Assembly: GCA_013146195.2 (NCBI GenBank)
Contig: CM028381.1
Coordinates: 57,843,546 to 57,907,545 of the forward strand
Length of the DNA stretch: 64,000 bases
Direction of reading: 5' to 3'
Source: Codonopsis lanceolata
Taxonomy: Eukaryota; Streptophyta; Magnoliopsida; Asterales; Campanulaceae
A program made the translations under genes and the position numbers. The notes under the pieces are model-generated. The model had not been told where the DNA came from and searched no databases. It saw only the letters and a program-made list of their open reading frames with translations. This document shows, piece by piece, positions 32,881 to 45,360 of the stretch. The stretch's first letter is position 1. Each line of letters begins with the position of its first letter.

Positions 32881-33609
32881 TGGCGGATCCAAAAATAAAT
32901 CTCAGCGGTGTCACTAATGTTAACTATTACTTAAAAATAAAATTAAAATTAAAATTAAAACAATATCGTTTTGTAGTGTATAAATTTTAAAAAAAATATC
33001 AGCGGGGCACTTGCCCCCCAAGTCTAAGGCATAAATGTCACTGAATGTATCCATGGCAATGATGAGTTTTTTCATAATGCTTCTGTAAACACCTCAATCT
33101 CATACCTCGTATTATATATATTATACTTATATTTCTATATATTTCATACGTAAATTTAATAGACTAATTAAATTTTATTTAAAATAATGTAGGATGGAAA
33201 AGATCAAAAGAATACATCCAAGGGTCTAAGCATGCATGAAAAAAATACAAAAGAAGAGAAAATGCCAAGGTTTTAAAAAAGAAGAAAAGTAGAGAAAAAG
33301 AATTCATTTAGCATGCATGACGGCACCCCCCCCCCCCTCCCCCCATTTCCATCAACCAAACCAATTAGTCAAAGAAGTCATCTTCAATTTTCTTGCTCAA
33401 CCCACGTGTGCACTTGCATGCAAAAATCCCATCCCACTTCAATATCATCATTTCTCCACTCCACCAAAACCCACTAACCCAATTCTCTCTCACAAGCTCC
33501 CTCACAGAATCCCTCTCCACTTACCCAAATATATATCCCTCATGTTAACAATAATCATGGGAAAACCAATATAATACAGAATATGAAATATAATATAAAT
33601 TTGTTACTG
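32881..33609. other. Intergenic sequence with poly-C run
   Basis: Holds AGTGGCGGATCC with AGCGGGGCACTTGCCCCCC (32879-33020), which looks like part of a dispersed plant repeat, and a C14 run at about 33325-33338. An 84-codon frame over the C-run has no support as a gene. Confidence 0.4.
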
Positions 33610-33702
33610 TTTTGATGGAAGCCTTCTGGTGATTTTTAAGTCTGCAGGTAAACTTCAGGTTTGTAATTAGACTCGTCTGTAGGCAAACTTCAAGTCTGCT
33701 GG
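33610..33702. repeat. Minisatellite 'CTTCAAGTCTGCTGG', left part
   Basis: Degenerate units of about 40-45 bp built from 'CTTCAAGTCTGCTGGTRRTC' and 'CTRTAGRTAGA'. Interrupted at 33703 by a hAT-like element and continued at 35078. Confidence 0.6.
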
Positions 33703-35077
33703 TAAAACTGTCAAATTTGAGCCCGACCCAGCCCAGTCCACCCGATTTTTCATGGGCCTGGGCTCCAAATTAAATAAGAAGGGCCAAAAAAACACGAGGT
33801 TTTTTTTGGCCCGACCCGGTACCGAGAACCAAATGCAGCCCGGTCATGGAAAGCTCAAAATGCCCGGCCCGACCCGACCACAAGTTGACAAAAGTCAAAT
33901 GTAATTAAAAAAAAGAAATTCAAAATTAAAAACTAAAAACGCTAAAGCTAATCTGAATTTGTTGCCTATTCCTCTAGTTCTAATTTTTAAAATTTTTGAT
34001 CTCTCTTCTCGCCACTCGTCGTCGCCAGACCCAGTCGCCTCCGCCCCTAACCCTTTGATCCACTGGTGAGTCCGCCTCCTCACTCCAATCCAACCCTCAG
34101 TCCTCACTCGTCTCCCACCTCCGGCACTTGCCAGACGCCACTCCGTAGTCGAAACTCTTGGCGAAGCTTGTGTTCTTTCGTTTGACATGGAAGAAGATGG
34201 TTTTCGAGTGATTTCAACCTTTTCATGCTTCCAACTCCCCCATGGAAAAAGAGGGTTTTCGTTCCTCCATTTTATAATTTTTAGCCGTTGCTCGTTGGGT
34301 AATATGGAGATGATAGATTTATGTGCTTGTTGATTCTTCTTCTTCTCTAATTTTGTGGTAATTTATATGGGAATCTCGTTGATGCAAGAAGTTGGGAGTA
34401 TTACTTATTTGAGTCTTGATTCTTGATCAACTAGCTTGGTATTGTTATACAGTTTCTTCTATCATTCATTCATTCCAAGGTAGCAATTTTGGGGATTATT
34501 ATGAGTTTGGAGATTAAAATTTCTTAGAATGCCTGTATATTTTATATGTCGCATTAAATTAAATGTCTAGAGTAAACAAAGTTGAGCCTTACCGATGAGA
34601 ACTTCTTTGTTCTGGAAAAAGTTGAATGATTCATGTTGTGGCTTGTATTATTGGCTTTTACTGTACACTCTCTAATTCAGACTTCAGAGAGATTGAAACA
34701 GGTTGGCTGGTTGAAGGATGTTTGACTTCATATACAATTCCTCTGTCCAAAGTATCATTTTCGCAGTCAACTTGACTTCTTCTTTTTTCGTTTCAAATGA
34801 TGATTAAAGTTGTATAACATATGGAGATGATTGATTTATGTGCTTGATGATTTATCTGTAGGAATCATATTGCATGATATCATTGTGTATAATGTAATGG
34901 TATTTGATTTTCTTATTTAGTTTGGAATAAAAATAAATTATTATTTTTTGGCATATAGGCCCGAGGCCCATAGATGGGCTGGGCTGGGCTCGAGGTTTTC
35001 AAGGCTCGACCCATTATGAAGTCAAGCCCGGTGGGCGTGGATAGGGCCAGCCAGACCCGGCCCGACTGACAGCTTTA
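33703..35077. mobile_element. Non-autonomous hAT-like transposon
   Basis: 1,375 bp with short terminal inverted repeats TAAAACTGTCA and TAAAGCTGTCA (right end read reversed). Subterminal regions are rich in GCCCGACCC/GGGCCGGGT motifs at both ends. An 8-bp TSD, TCTGCTGG, lies at 33695-33702 and 35078-35085. No hAT transposase is coded. The interior (about 34000-34200) contains a GC-richer exon-like stretch; the 97-codon minus-strand frame there has no recognised content. Confidence 0.78.
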
Positions 35078-35245
35078 TCTGCTGGTGATCTTCAAGTCTG
35101 CAGATAGACTTCAAGTCTGCTAGTGGTCTTCAAGCCTATAGATAGACTTCAAGTCTGCTGGTGGTCTATAAGTCTATAGGTAGACTTTTCAAGTCTGCTG
35201 GTGGTCTTCAAGGTTGTAGGTAGACTTCAAGTTTGCTTATGTAAG
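35078..35245. repeat. Minisatellite 'CTTCAAGTCTGCTGG', right part
   Basis: About four more diverged units (CTTCAAGTCTGCAGATAGA, CTTCAAGTCTGCTAGTGGT and so on). Confidence 0.65.
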
Positions 35246-35249
35246 TAGA

Positions 35250-35885
35250 GATCTGATGTGTACCTATGAAGCAAAAACTATTTGTCTGAGGCATGTGTCA
35301 AACACAGTTTCCTTAAAACAGATTCGTCCCTTCCTATACGTGCTTGGAAGCTTTACTGGACATCTGTCTCCCAGGATACAACGGAGACACCGGAGAGACC
35401 TTTAGCACTAAGGTATCCGACGAAGTGATATTGTGCCCGACTCTATCACCAATATGAATAGGAGGCCAAAGAAATACGCAAGAAAAATTCGATGCAAAAG
35501 AATATGCGGTGATTGTTCTAAAACTATTTCTTTCAATTGTAGATGTTATCTCCTTTTATAGGAGAAGACACGAGACTGATTAAATAACCACATTGATGAT
35601 GAAATAAATTCATCATCAATTAGGCAAATAATATCTCTCATTAACGGTGGTAATAACTTCCCATAAAGTATGTTATAAATGTTGGAGTCCGACAATCGTG
35701 TTCGCGATCGCACATGAGTACGGTATCCTGAAGGCTAAACTGGACCATGATTTGTGCCACCCCATGTGCAGGCGTGTGCGAGAGTGCCTCTATTATATAT
35801 AAGCTTACCCTTACATAAGGCACTTGTATATAAACCACTCAAGCTTTTGTTAATTTCCCAATGTGGGATAAACCTACTTCCAACA
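35250..35885 (-). repeat. LTR-like fragment, minus orientation
   Basis: The upper end, read on the minus strand, is TGTTGGAAGTAGGTTTATCC, then CACATTGGG, a common plant LTR beginning. A TATA-like TTATATATAATA follows at about 35795. The other end is not defined and no second copy is in the window. Probably a solo or broken copia LTR. Confidence 0.45.
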
Positions 35886-37496
35886 ACCACAATTTAATCA
35901 ATCATAACTTATTCATCCAAACATCAAATTGGACAAATGAATATATGATTTCGATGTTCTCACGGAGTAGAACACGATTCCACAATTATCCTTGTCATTA
36001 CACAAATAACTCGTGAAGAAATCCGTGCCACAACATTGCACAATTTCATTCTTTAAACACAATTTTTCCAACACCTCATTCTACACACAGGCCGGTCACA
36101 CACAAACTCCATCTCTAAAAAAAAAAACTCTCTCACCCACCTCCCTCTCTTAGATCCAACTCCAAGAAATCCATCAAAATACTCCTCTCTTTTTCCTTTG
36201 CAAAGTTAGAAGCTATTTTCACTAAACAAAGTTGAAAGTAGGCAACATTTGCAAGGTTAGAGAGACATTTAGAGCATTTTTTTCTTGGTGAAATTTGCTG
36301 TATTTTCCTCTCTTTCTAAGCTTTTGTACAAGCCTCTAAACAAGTTCTTTGAGCCTACAAAATCCTACACAAAAAAACCCTTGTCAACAAGCTTGCTATA
36401 AATTGTTTGTTTTGAAGAAGGTATTTGTTTGACCTTGTAAACAACTTGGTTGACTTTATAATATCTTGATCTTTTCTTCATCGATCTTGCAACAATATAG
36501 ATTCTTAATTTATTTATATTTTGATCTAATTAGTTTACTCTCTTGCTCTTTCAAAATGTAAATTCGTGTATATAATTCTTCTTCTTTTTCTCTTTTCTTC
36601 TTTTGGTTTGACGTTAACTAGCATGCAAGTCATTTAGGTTGACTAATTTGGAAAGAGTTATTTGACTCTTAAAATGTCATATTGAAAAATTCACTTTGGA
36701 CACCCACAAATCCTTCCCATCCATGAATTGAATGCCTTGTCCTTCCCATGTATGGTTGAATGGTTCCCCTATTCATTTTCCCCAACTTTATCCCTTAATC
36801 ATTTTTCCATTGTGAGCTAGAAAAATTATATTTTGACACACAAGTAATTCACATCCCAATTAGTCTAAAATTAACATGGAAATGATGTATTTATCATTAA
36901 AAAAATCTTAATTTGTCGTCATGACTTTAAAATGGGCTTTTAAAATCTAAACTTTGAAATGTCATTTTCTTTTGGTAAAATGTGTTGACCAGAACTTTCT
37001 CAAAAATTATGTCAAAATTTCTATCTCAAATGGTAATAAAGCAATACCATATTTATGGGCTTCTAATAATTACTTGTTTAGAGTTAACCTTCAAAGTTAA
37101 CTTTATTTCTATCAAGGCCTAGGATTAATTTGACTTCCCGTCACCTTTTATCCCATTGCATTAGGGATGCTTTTGTGACTCTTTGACATGCCATTTTGTT
37201 TGAAATCAAGAACCATGAACCAAGAGACTTCACATTAGAAGACGAGCATGTTTAGCAACCTTGAGATCGAAAGGGTGAATTGAATCGATTGGGTTCCTAA
37301 CGTCTTCCCAATTCGTAACTTAGCCCTCGAACCTTAGAATCTAGGTTTTCTTCTGTTCCTTTATAAACGGAAGTGGCGACTCTTATTGATATTTGTTCCG
37401 AGAGTTCCATTTTGAGGCCCAAGCATATTCGACGCGCTCAAGTTAGAACATTGTCGTTTTTCGTGCGACGACGGGTTCGAAACGAGGTTCTCACAA
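35886..37496. other. Intergenic sequence, possible gypsy LTR/primer-site remnant at its right
   Basis: No gene seen. Around 37370-37385 AAGTGGCGACTC recalls the TGGCGACTC-type primer sites of Tat/Ogre-like gypsy elements. This is suggestive only. Confidence 0.25.
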
Positions 37497-37755
37497 CTCC
37501 CTCCATGCCAAAATTATTGTCTTGTATTCTTTTTTTATCCGTCCGAAAAAAAATGTATTGGTTTAAAGTTTCCTTTTTTAGGAAATTACTTTTATCATTT
37601 TACCTTTATGTTTTCATCTTACTTTAATTATGAGTCATATCCACATAGGCTTTAAAGTAAACTACACGATATAACAATATTAATAATCAAGTCAACTATT
37701 TTTTCTTAATTTGTGTGTCCGGTCAAATAGGACAATAATTTTGGGACAGGTGGAG
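37497..37755. mobile_element. Stowaway-like MITE, copy 2
   Basis: 259 bp, ends CTCCCTCCATGCCAAAATTA and reversed CTCCACCTGTCCCAAAATTA, with TA at the right. Internal sequence (CTTACTTTAATTATGAGTCA, AATATTAATAATCAAGTC) matches copy 1 at 20251-20506. Confidence 0.78.
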
Positions 37756-38625
37756 TACAATGCTTAGGTAATTTAAATGTAGAGCTAAATCTACACATAA
37801 ACGTATTCATAACTCAATTCAGAAATCTATGTATACATTTTTTAGTGCACTGTAGATAGTACCACATATATATTTAAACATTTAATCTATGATCTCCAGA
37901 TGCAAATTATATGCCCTAAATTTTCCTATTATATCTAGACCTTGTATCAATATTGTCACCAAATCCACATTTCACCGGTAAATTCTCATCACTAAAAGAG
38001 GAAGTTACCAATTCCAAGTATAAGGAGTAACATTTTTGTTCTCGAAATTTCTTTCATCACCATAGCTTAAATCTTTTCACACGTAGTAACGCAATCACCA
38101 AAACCAATTTAGGTGTCGGTTAAATTGATGAATTTTTGGTTGACAAGACTCACAACTTCCTGAGTTGATTTGTTCATAGGACTATGAAGGTGTTACCATA
38201 GCTTTATAAAATTTATATAGTGGATAAATGCTAATTTCAGTTTAATTTCATATGTGTTCTTTCTTTTGATACTTATTACGAAATACTCTTTCCGTTCCAA
38301 AAATAGTGTCATGTCAAAATTATCTCTAACCTGAGTACAAAGCTACGGAATGCTCAGTAATTTATAGCAAACATTAGCACCAATCTGCCAATTCTTTAAA
38401 ACAAACAATTGGACACCGTAACCCATTCAAAAGATTTATTTTTCATCATCTGTTTTATGTTAGCACCATTACATACAGTAATATTCATAATAACTTCTCA
38501 ACAATTTAGGACTTCCCTTTTTACTTGTGTATTGCTACTTCAACTTGCATATGAAAAGCACTTACATATTTTTACTGCATATTTCTCCATATTCTGATAT
38601 TAAAATAATTAACGTAGAGGAAATG
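37756..38625. other. Intergenic sequence with one MITE-like end
   Basis: TACTCTTTCCGTTCC at about 38284 is a Stowaway-type end without a confirmed partner. No gene seen. Confidence 0.35.
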
Positions 38626-41600
38626 TGTTAGTCCCAAAGAGCACAATAATAGGCTAGAAGGGGGGTGAATAGCCAAATTACACTTAAAAAAATTACACAA
38701 AGTTCCAGAATATATGTTGTTAACTATAGAGAGAGTTACAGCTGCGGAAAGAACACTTTGAAACAGTTCACCAAGTCTGCTGGTAAGAACTACCGGTAGA
38801 CTTGCTGTGTCTTTAAGTTTGAAGCCTGGAAGATAAGTTGCAAAGATATGATAAACTGATAAGATAAATGCAGAACAGTAATCAAATAAGAAATAAGAAC
38901 ACATGAATTTTGAGATGGTTCGCACTATAAAGAGTACTACGTCCACCACCAAATCAATCAACTTTGGATTTGAAAGTACACTATGTTTTTCACAAGATCT
39001 ATTACAGAAACACTAATGGATCGTGTACAAAATATTTTACTTGTGTTTGGTGGTTTGTGACGACCCGACCCGGACCCCAATGCGAGATCCCGAATCGTGC
39101 CGTCCAAATAGACAAGATACACAAGCATGCGCAAGAAGATTTACGAAATTCATGTGGCGCAACATCGCATACGAATAACAACTCGGCTACACTTGGCCGG
39201 AAAAACAACTTAAAATAAACAAGTCATCGGCGACGTTACAGCCGGAACCCAACAACTACTCCTACAATTAACACATGCTTATAAAACCTCAACGGCCACA
39301 ACATGCCGGAGACAACAACGACAATAATATTATAAACGAGCTTTAGCGGAAGAAACTGTAATGAACCAATAACATATAAACAAGCACGACATATAAGTCG
39401 GCATACAAAAGATATTAAGTATCAAGTTTACTACAACAACAAAACCCAAAGTCAAGTCTAGATGACTTGCTTCCCAACGTCCTTGCCAAAAACAAAAGGC
39501 TAACTACTCAACCCAAAAGAACAACTTCTAGCTCGCAAGCAACCAAGCGTGAGTATGGCGAGTCTAGTGTGGAACGTCTCCTCAGCTTTGATCTAAGGAA
39601 AACAAAGCAAACAAATAGGGTAAGTCGAAAGACTTAGTAAGTTACCAAACATGCATGTTCATGTCATAGCATAGCATTTATCTCAATTAGGGTACATGAT
39701 CATCATATAACACTTAGCACATTATTCACGTAAGTGCGTAAAATAAATCATACAAGTAGGATATGATATAGTCACGGCCGCTTCGTAGCTCCTGCAATAC
39801 ATTCTGTTACTGGTTCGTGCCATCGATGTTTTGTGAATTCATCGACTTATACCGAGAACCTACTCGATTTCATTAGCAAGCCAATGCGGCACGTATTGAT
39901 ACGGCAAAGGGGCTACTTCCCCACTGCGGCCCACAGTGGAGGTGTGTGTGAAGTCCCAGGTGCGGCGATCCATAGCGAGCACGAATCCCATAATTCGTGA
40001 AGGCGATGCATCGTCCCACCCTGACTTAAAAAAACAAACCAAATAATGCCAGCTGGACTCAATGTGATGCACAAGTAGATATTTATTTGACTTAAACCAA
40101 TTAAGGACCGAATTCGACAAGAGCGAACTCGACCAACCAAGTAGGGTATTAATCTCTACCATAAAACATGTCAAGGCAATTAATTGCTCAAAACCCATCA
40201 TACAAATCAACTTGTTGCAAACAATTAACCCAAGCTCATATTTGAGTAACTCAATCAAACGGTGTCCAAACTTCGTAGGGATTGAAATTAGAGTTCAACA
40301 TGTTAAATTCTTCCCTAGAGTCGACTCCGTTGAGTCTTTTCTCTAAATTCCCAGTTTTGGGGAAATTGAAGCTATGTGCTTCATAACCCAACCTAGGTCA
40401 TTTCTAAGTTCAACAAGGATGTAAATTCACCAAGGCATTGCATTGTGATTCATATACATCATAGAGTTCAATTTATAGAATAGAACACATACAACATAAC
40501 AACATATAATGTAGGCTCAATTTAGGGCCTTCTCATATAACAACACTTCCATCAACAAACATAATACATGTTTCTAATATGTTCAAGACCTTAAATAGAC
40601 ATGATGAAAGAGTAATATAAACTTCCAAAGGCAAGAAATCATCCTATACATGCTCCTAGCAAGTTCATATTTTCAAAATACAAGTAGAAAGCATAGGAAG
40701 CAATTATGTGTCCTCATTGACCTCATACATCATAAACTTTGTTTCCTTAGGGTCAATGAGAACTAGAAGAAGAAGAAGAGTAACTTACCTAGCTTGAGTG
40801 AAAACTCAAGAGAATCAAAATCTAAGCGGCGAAAGTCGTTCTACCGTCAGCGTCGTCAAGAATCCGAAGTTTGGCGGCAATCGAGCGGTGGGATCTTCGT
40901 GAGATCGGAGGAAGAAGATGAAGCTAGGGCTCAAAACTTCAAGCTGACTCTCTCTCTCTAATTTGTAAGAAGAAGGTGAAGAAATGAGAGAATTTACTGA
41001 AAATTGCCAAGGGCTTGGGTATTTATACCCCCAAAATGAGAAGGGCACAAAAGACATTTCTCAAGTGCAATTAGTAGATATTAGGGGTGATCAAACACTA
41101 ATCTAACATAAATTAACTTTCAACTAATGTTAGGGCATGATTAGGACTAAGTATGGGTGGTTAGGAAGGGTTTAGAGGGGGTTTAATGAGGGTAGAATAG
41201 GTATTACGTCAAAACCCAAAAGCAGGGAAAATCCGTAACTATGTACGATTTTGAGGCGGGCGCCTCAACATCCTCAGGCGGGCGCCTCGGCCTCGAGGCC
41301 TTCTCCTGATTACGCTCATTTTGTAATTGCTCCCAGAACTTGAGGCGGGCGCCTCGCTGAGTGCGGCGCACAGGCTCTGAACCTTCAAATCTTGGTCTAA
41401 AATTGTCCTAAATGGTCCCAAACTTATGGGCAACCATTCTAGGGTCTAACCCAACTCAAAACAAGTTGGAAACACACCCGAACAACAACCGGAACAAGGT
41501 AGAACAAGGCTCGAATCACGCGACGAATGGTTAACGAATCAAACTCCAATCAAACACCAATCAAACTAGGATAACTTGGACATGAAAAAGGTTTGTTTCA

Positions 41601-42260
41601 ACATGGTTATGACCTGAATACAAAGCCAAGAACTCAACGAACACTTCACACGACGAAATAGGAGCAATACGAGCAACGAAGGGAAAATCGCTAAGACCAA
41701 AACAAGGCAATCGAACCGGTGATTCAACAAACAAGCGTACAAGATTCTAAACATGTTAAGGGCTTCATGAATGACTTATGAATGCTTCTAAATCATTTAT
41801 AAACTAAGTAAACATGCTCACAATCAACAAGAAATCATGAAGTCGAGCATACAATGCACATGCAAGAATACGGGGTGTTACATGGTTGGTAGTGAATATC
41901 TGGGAAACATAATATTCACTGTGCTAAAGAACAATTAATGAAAACAACAAAGAAGAAGAAAATAAATGACTATGATTGAGTAGTCTTGTTGTTGTTGTTG
42001 ATGACTTCGTTGATTTGTTAGATCTCTTGAATGCACTGAGAGTAAAGACTTGTAAGTTGCTGAGTTGTTTTAGAGCATTGAATTATTCAGTCTTCAATGG
42101 CGGTATATATATGAGAGCATTCTTGAGACCGTTGGGAAAGATGAAGAGAGTAACAACTCGATTAGGTTGGAGGCATTAAATGCGAAGAGCTGTTGGGTTG
42201 ACTTCTCTTTATCAAGGACTGATCAAGAAGAAGAGAGCGAGGAGCAGGTACTGTGAAGGA
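38626..42260 (-). repeat. SIRE-type copia LTR fragment, split by a solo gypsy LTR
   Basis: The left end TGTTAGTCCCAAAGAGC followed by GGCTAGAAGGGGGGTGAATA is the typical (reversed) terminus of SIRE-like LTRs and recurs at 44090. A second shared block, CTACGTCCACCACCAA (38939-38954), recurs at about 44434. The fragment is interrupted at 39056-41882 and resumes at 41888. Its right end is not clear (about 42260 or less). Confidence 0.6.
39056..41882 (-). mobile_element. Solo gypsy LTR (2.83 kb)
   Basis: The minus strand reads TGTAACACCCCGTATTC...GGGTCGGGTCGTCACA, the TG...CA form of Tekay/Del-type gypsy LTRs. A perfect 5-bp TSD, TGGTT, is at 39051-39055 and 41883-41887. No internal region is present, so unequal recombination between two LTRs removed it. 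Three copies of an AGGCGGGCGCCTC inverted-repeat motif lie near the start of the LTR (minus sense). Confidence 0.85.
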
Positions 42261-44089
42261 GTAGGTGTGCCTTAATTTTTTAAAGTGGACTCTTTAAGTG
42301 GAGCATACCAAAATGGAATAGTGGACTCTTTACTCAGAACGGATGGAGTACTATTTACCACGCCTCTGGGGCAAAAATGGTTCGAAACGCATGACTCAAG
42401 GCATTGGCCACTAAATATTGGGACAACTAGGTCCATTCACAAGCAACATTAAATCTCGGTTCAGTAAAAATGATAGTTGGACCAAAGAGTTGGAAAAAAA
42501 CTTGAGCAAAAATTTAGGAAAGACAGTCTTACAATATTTTATGTAAGTTGAATTCTCTTGACCCGACCTACTGTATAAAGGATGGATTGAGTTGTAAAAA
42601 AGAGTGGGAGTCCGTATTGTGAGTTAAGATTAGTAAGTCGGTCGATCTCACTGGAGACCTGCTCTTTGAACACTAAATAAAAGGGTAAATAGCACCACTG
42701 ATCCATTGACTATGGACCGATATTACTATTAGTCCCTTAACAATTTTTTTTTACCATTTTGGTCATATGACTTTTAAATTTTTATTTGGTCAGTCCTTTT
42801 GATGGATGTGAAATGTCGTTAAGTTACCCATGTGCCTTACACATGTGCTTAGGTAAGGGCTAAAATGCAACTTCTCAAATATAAATTATGAGTGGCGCTA
42901 TATAGACCCCCTAACATATGAGTAGACCCCAAAAAAATGCTAACTTACTATTTTATCCTCCCTTCTATAAGCATGCCCCCTCTTCCATCCTTCCCTCCCT
43001 AACAAGTGTACCTAAGTGGTACCTAATGTTGCCATTTGTTCCATGATTCCCCCTTTCGTCACTGCCCGTTAAAAATTTCTCATAAAGTGTCACGTGAGTG
43101 TATATGTGTTGGGCATTAATGTCATTTCCACCATGGCACTTGGTTATTAAACCGAGTATGTATGACCAAATGCATTTGTTCAATGCTATTCTCCCTTCTT
43201 CCTCGACTCAGAAAATTGTTGGTGTTGAACCACCTGAAAATCAACCAGATTTGAACGCCCTCTTCATGTTGTAGCTTCTTCTTCGACCAATTTCTACATG
43301 TTGCCATCGAGATCACCGACGTTTTGCTCGAAGAATTGACTCTCTCAATCCTCGTTCTTCCATCACAGCGATCAAAATCCACTACCGCAATTGACAGATC
43401 TAACATCCTCACCACCATATTTGACAATCCCGACACCCCTCTAACATCCTCACCGCCAAATTTGACAATCCCGGCACCGATCTTCGTTCAAATATCCTAC
43501 TCTCCAAAATTTAAAGAATGAAAGAAATTCGTATATTTTTCAGTAGCCAAATTGCCTCTTCCATAGTTACTGCTAAGAAGCCGCCGCCTACAACCAAAAA
43601 GTGGAAAGCCTTTTCTCATCGTCAAAGAGGTCGCCACAAACCCCCACCCATGGTCTTGAATGATCTAATTTCGGAATCACAAATTGTATATAAACTTAAG
43701 ACAATCATAGCTTCTAGCTTTCTTGCAATTTTGAATGTCAATTGTGGTGGGTTGTTTGAATACAAAATAAATGAATAAACTGAGAATGGTATAGAAAAGA
43801 TGCACCACATGTGTTCGATAAAATGTCTGAATGAACTTTTTAATGTAATTATCACGAAATAACGAGTGTTTAAGAGTTTTATTTTAGGAATGAGAAAATT
43901 CACTTATCGAATTTGTATAAGCTATTGAAAGAGGAAAAAGAAAAAAATATTCATAGTTTTATTTACGTTTAACAAATTTATATTGTAATTAGTGTTCATA
44001 TTTTTATAAAGCAATTATAATTCAAAATAATTACCAATTTATATTTATTTTTTTAATTTTTAATTCAAAATTATCTTAAATATTAAATG
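42261..44089. other. Intergenic sequence with repeat debris
   Basis: A Stowaway-type right end (AACGGATGGAGTA, about 42340-42352). From 42688 a stretch beginning GGGTAAATAGCACCACTGAT looks like a dispersed repeat. Frames at 43122-43521 overlap on both strands without recognised content. No gene is called. Confidence 0.35.
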
Positions 44090-44491
44090 TGTTAGTCCAT
44101 TTGGCAACGAAATAAGGCTAGAGGGGGTGAATAGCCTTTTAAAAACTTTGAGAGTTGTTTTGAAAACCTTTAAAAGTTGCAGCGGTAAAGATAAATTTTC
44201 AACAGATGATAGCAGGTAGCAGCTGTTGAACTTCAAACAGTTTTGTTTGATTTTCTTTTAATCACTTAAGTATAAAGACTGAATTGAAGAACAATATATA
44301 AGATCAACTAAGTAAATAACTCAGGACTGTAACTGTTAAACATATAGTAGATATGAGCTGCTTAAGTGTATGAACAGTAAAAACAGCAAGTAGACAGAAT
44401 ACATAATTTGGAGTGGTTCACAGTGATAAAATAGCTACGTCCACTACCAAGGTGGTCAAACTTGGATTTTGAAGTGCAATAAAATTATATA
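44090..44491 (-). repeat. SIRE-like copia 3' LTR, distal part
   Basis: Begins TGTTAGTCCATTTGGC, then GGCTAGAGGGGGTGAATAGC. On the minus strand this is the 3' end of the LTR of the copia that enters from the right edge. The LTR is broken at 44491/44492 by the gypsy insertion and continues at 58003-58517. Confidence 0.7.
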
Positions 44492-45287
44492 TGTAACGAC
44501 CCAAAATTTCTAACCAATTTATAAACCCAAAATCTTGGGTGCGTTATTTTTACAAATACTAAATCACAAAAATTCCGAAATCATCTCTTAAGGACTAATA
44601 ATAAAAGAAAGTCATAGAGTACTATTACATTTCTAAAGTATAATTAATAATTCTGAAGTCCCAAAACTTGTAAAACTAAAATCTTGTCCAAAATACAAAA
44701 TGTACTAATTCGAATTAAAATCTCCAGATTGTCCTCGATGGTATCCATCTTACTTAAAACCTGGAAGGAAAAAGAATTGGAAGGAATGAGCGGACAATGC
44801 CCAGTAAGGTCATATACAGCCCCTCCGAAATCTAGGGAAGGGTTCATTAACAATAAAGCATTGAAAAGGTTCATATTCAAATAGTTCATAATCGAGAATA
44901 ACATAATGAGATGATAAATTTCAACAAGAATTCGACGTAAAAGATAGAGATACAAAGGCATTTGCGAGAGGTCTAATCATCGCCAACTGTCCCATACTAG
45001 TTGGAGACGACGACCAACCCGTGGATACCATGATCACCTAAGTGGTCGCAAGACCTCTTTTTAAACAAAGATTTACAATGTACAAATAGTAACATTTCAT
45101 AATGGTGTATCCGGATAACCAAGCCACGGGCCAGGTGGCAATATTCATAATCAAATATCAAATTCAAAATGCTACTTTATCCCAGTAGTCGGGTTGTTCA
45201 ACTTAGTGATCATAGTAGGATTTCAAAAAATAATATTCCAACGGAAACTTGTTTTCACAAAATATTTCAATGAAATTGAAATATAAA

Positions 45288-45360
<73 letters not shown>

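Noticed and set aside
33317..33574. 84-codon Pro-rich ORF beginning at the poly-C run
   Set aside because: Composition follows the C-run and a Pro-rich chance frame; no start context, splice or family support.
37370..37390. Tat/Ogre primer-binding site
   Set aside because: Only about nine bases fit and no LTR pair is visible; kept as a remark only.
38281..42352. One Stowaway element with ends at 38284 and 42352
   Set aside because: Both look like Stowaway ends, but the sequence next to each does not pair as a common inverted repeat, so they probably belong to different copies.
43122..43521. Open frames on both strands as a host gene
   Set aside because: The frames overlap on opposite strands, with no recognised motif and no supporting splice pattern.
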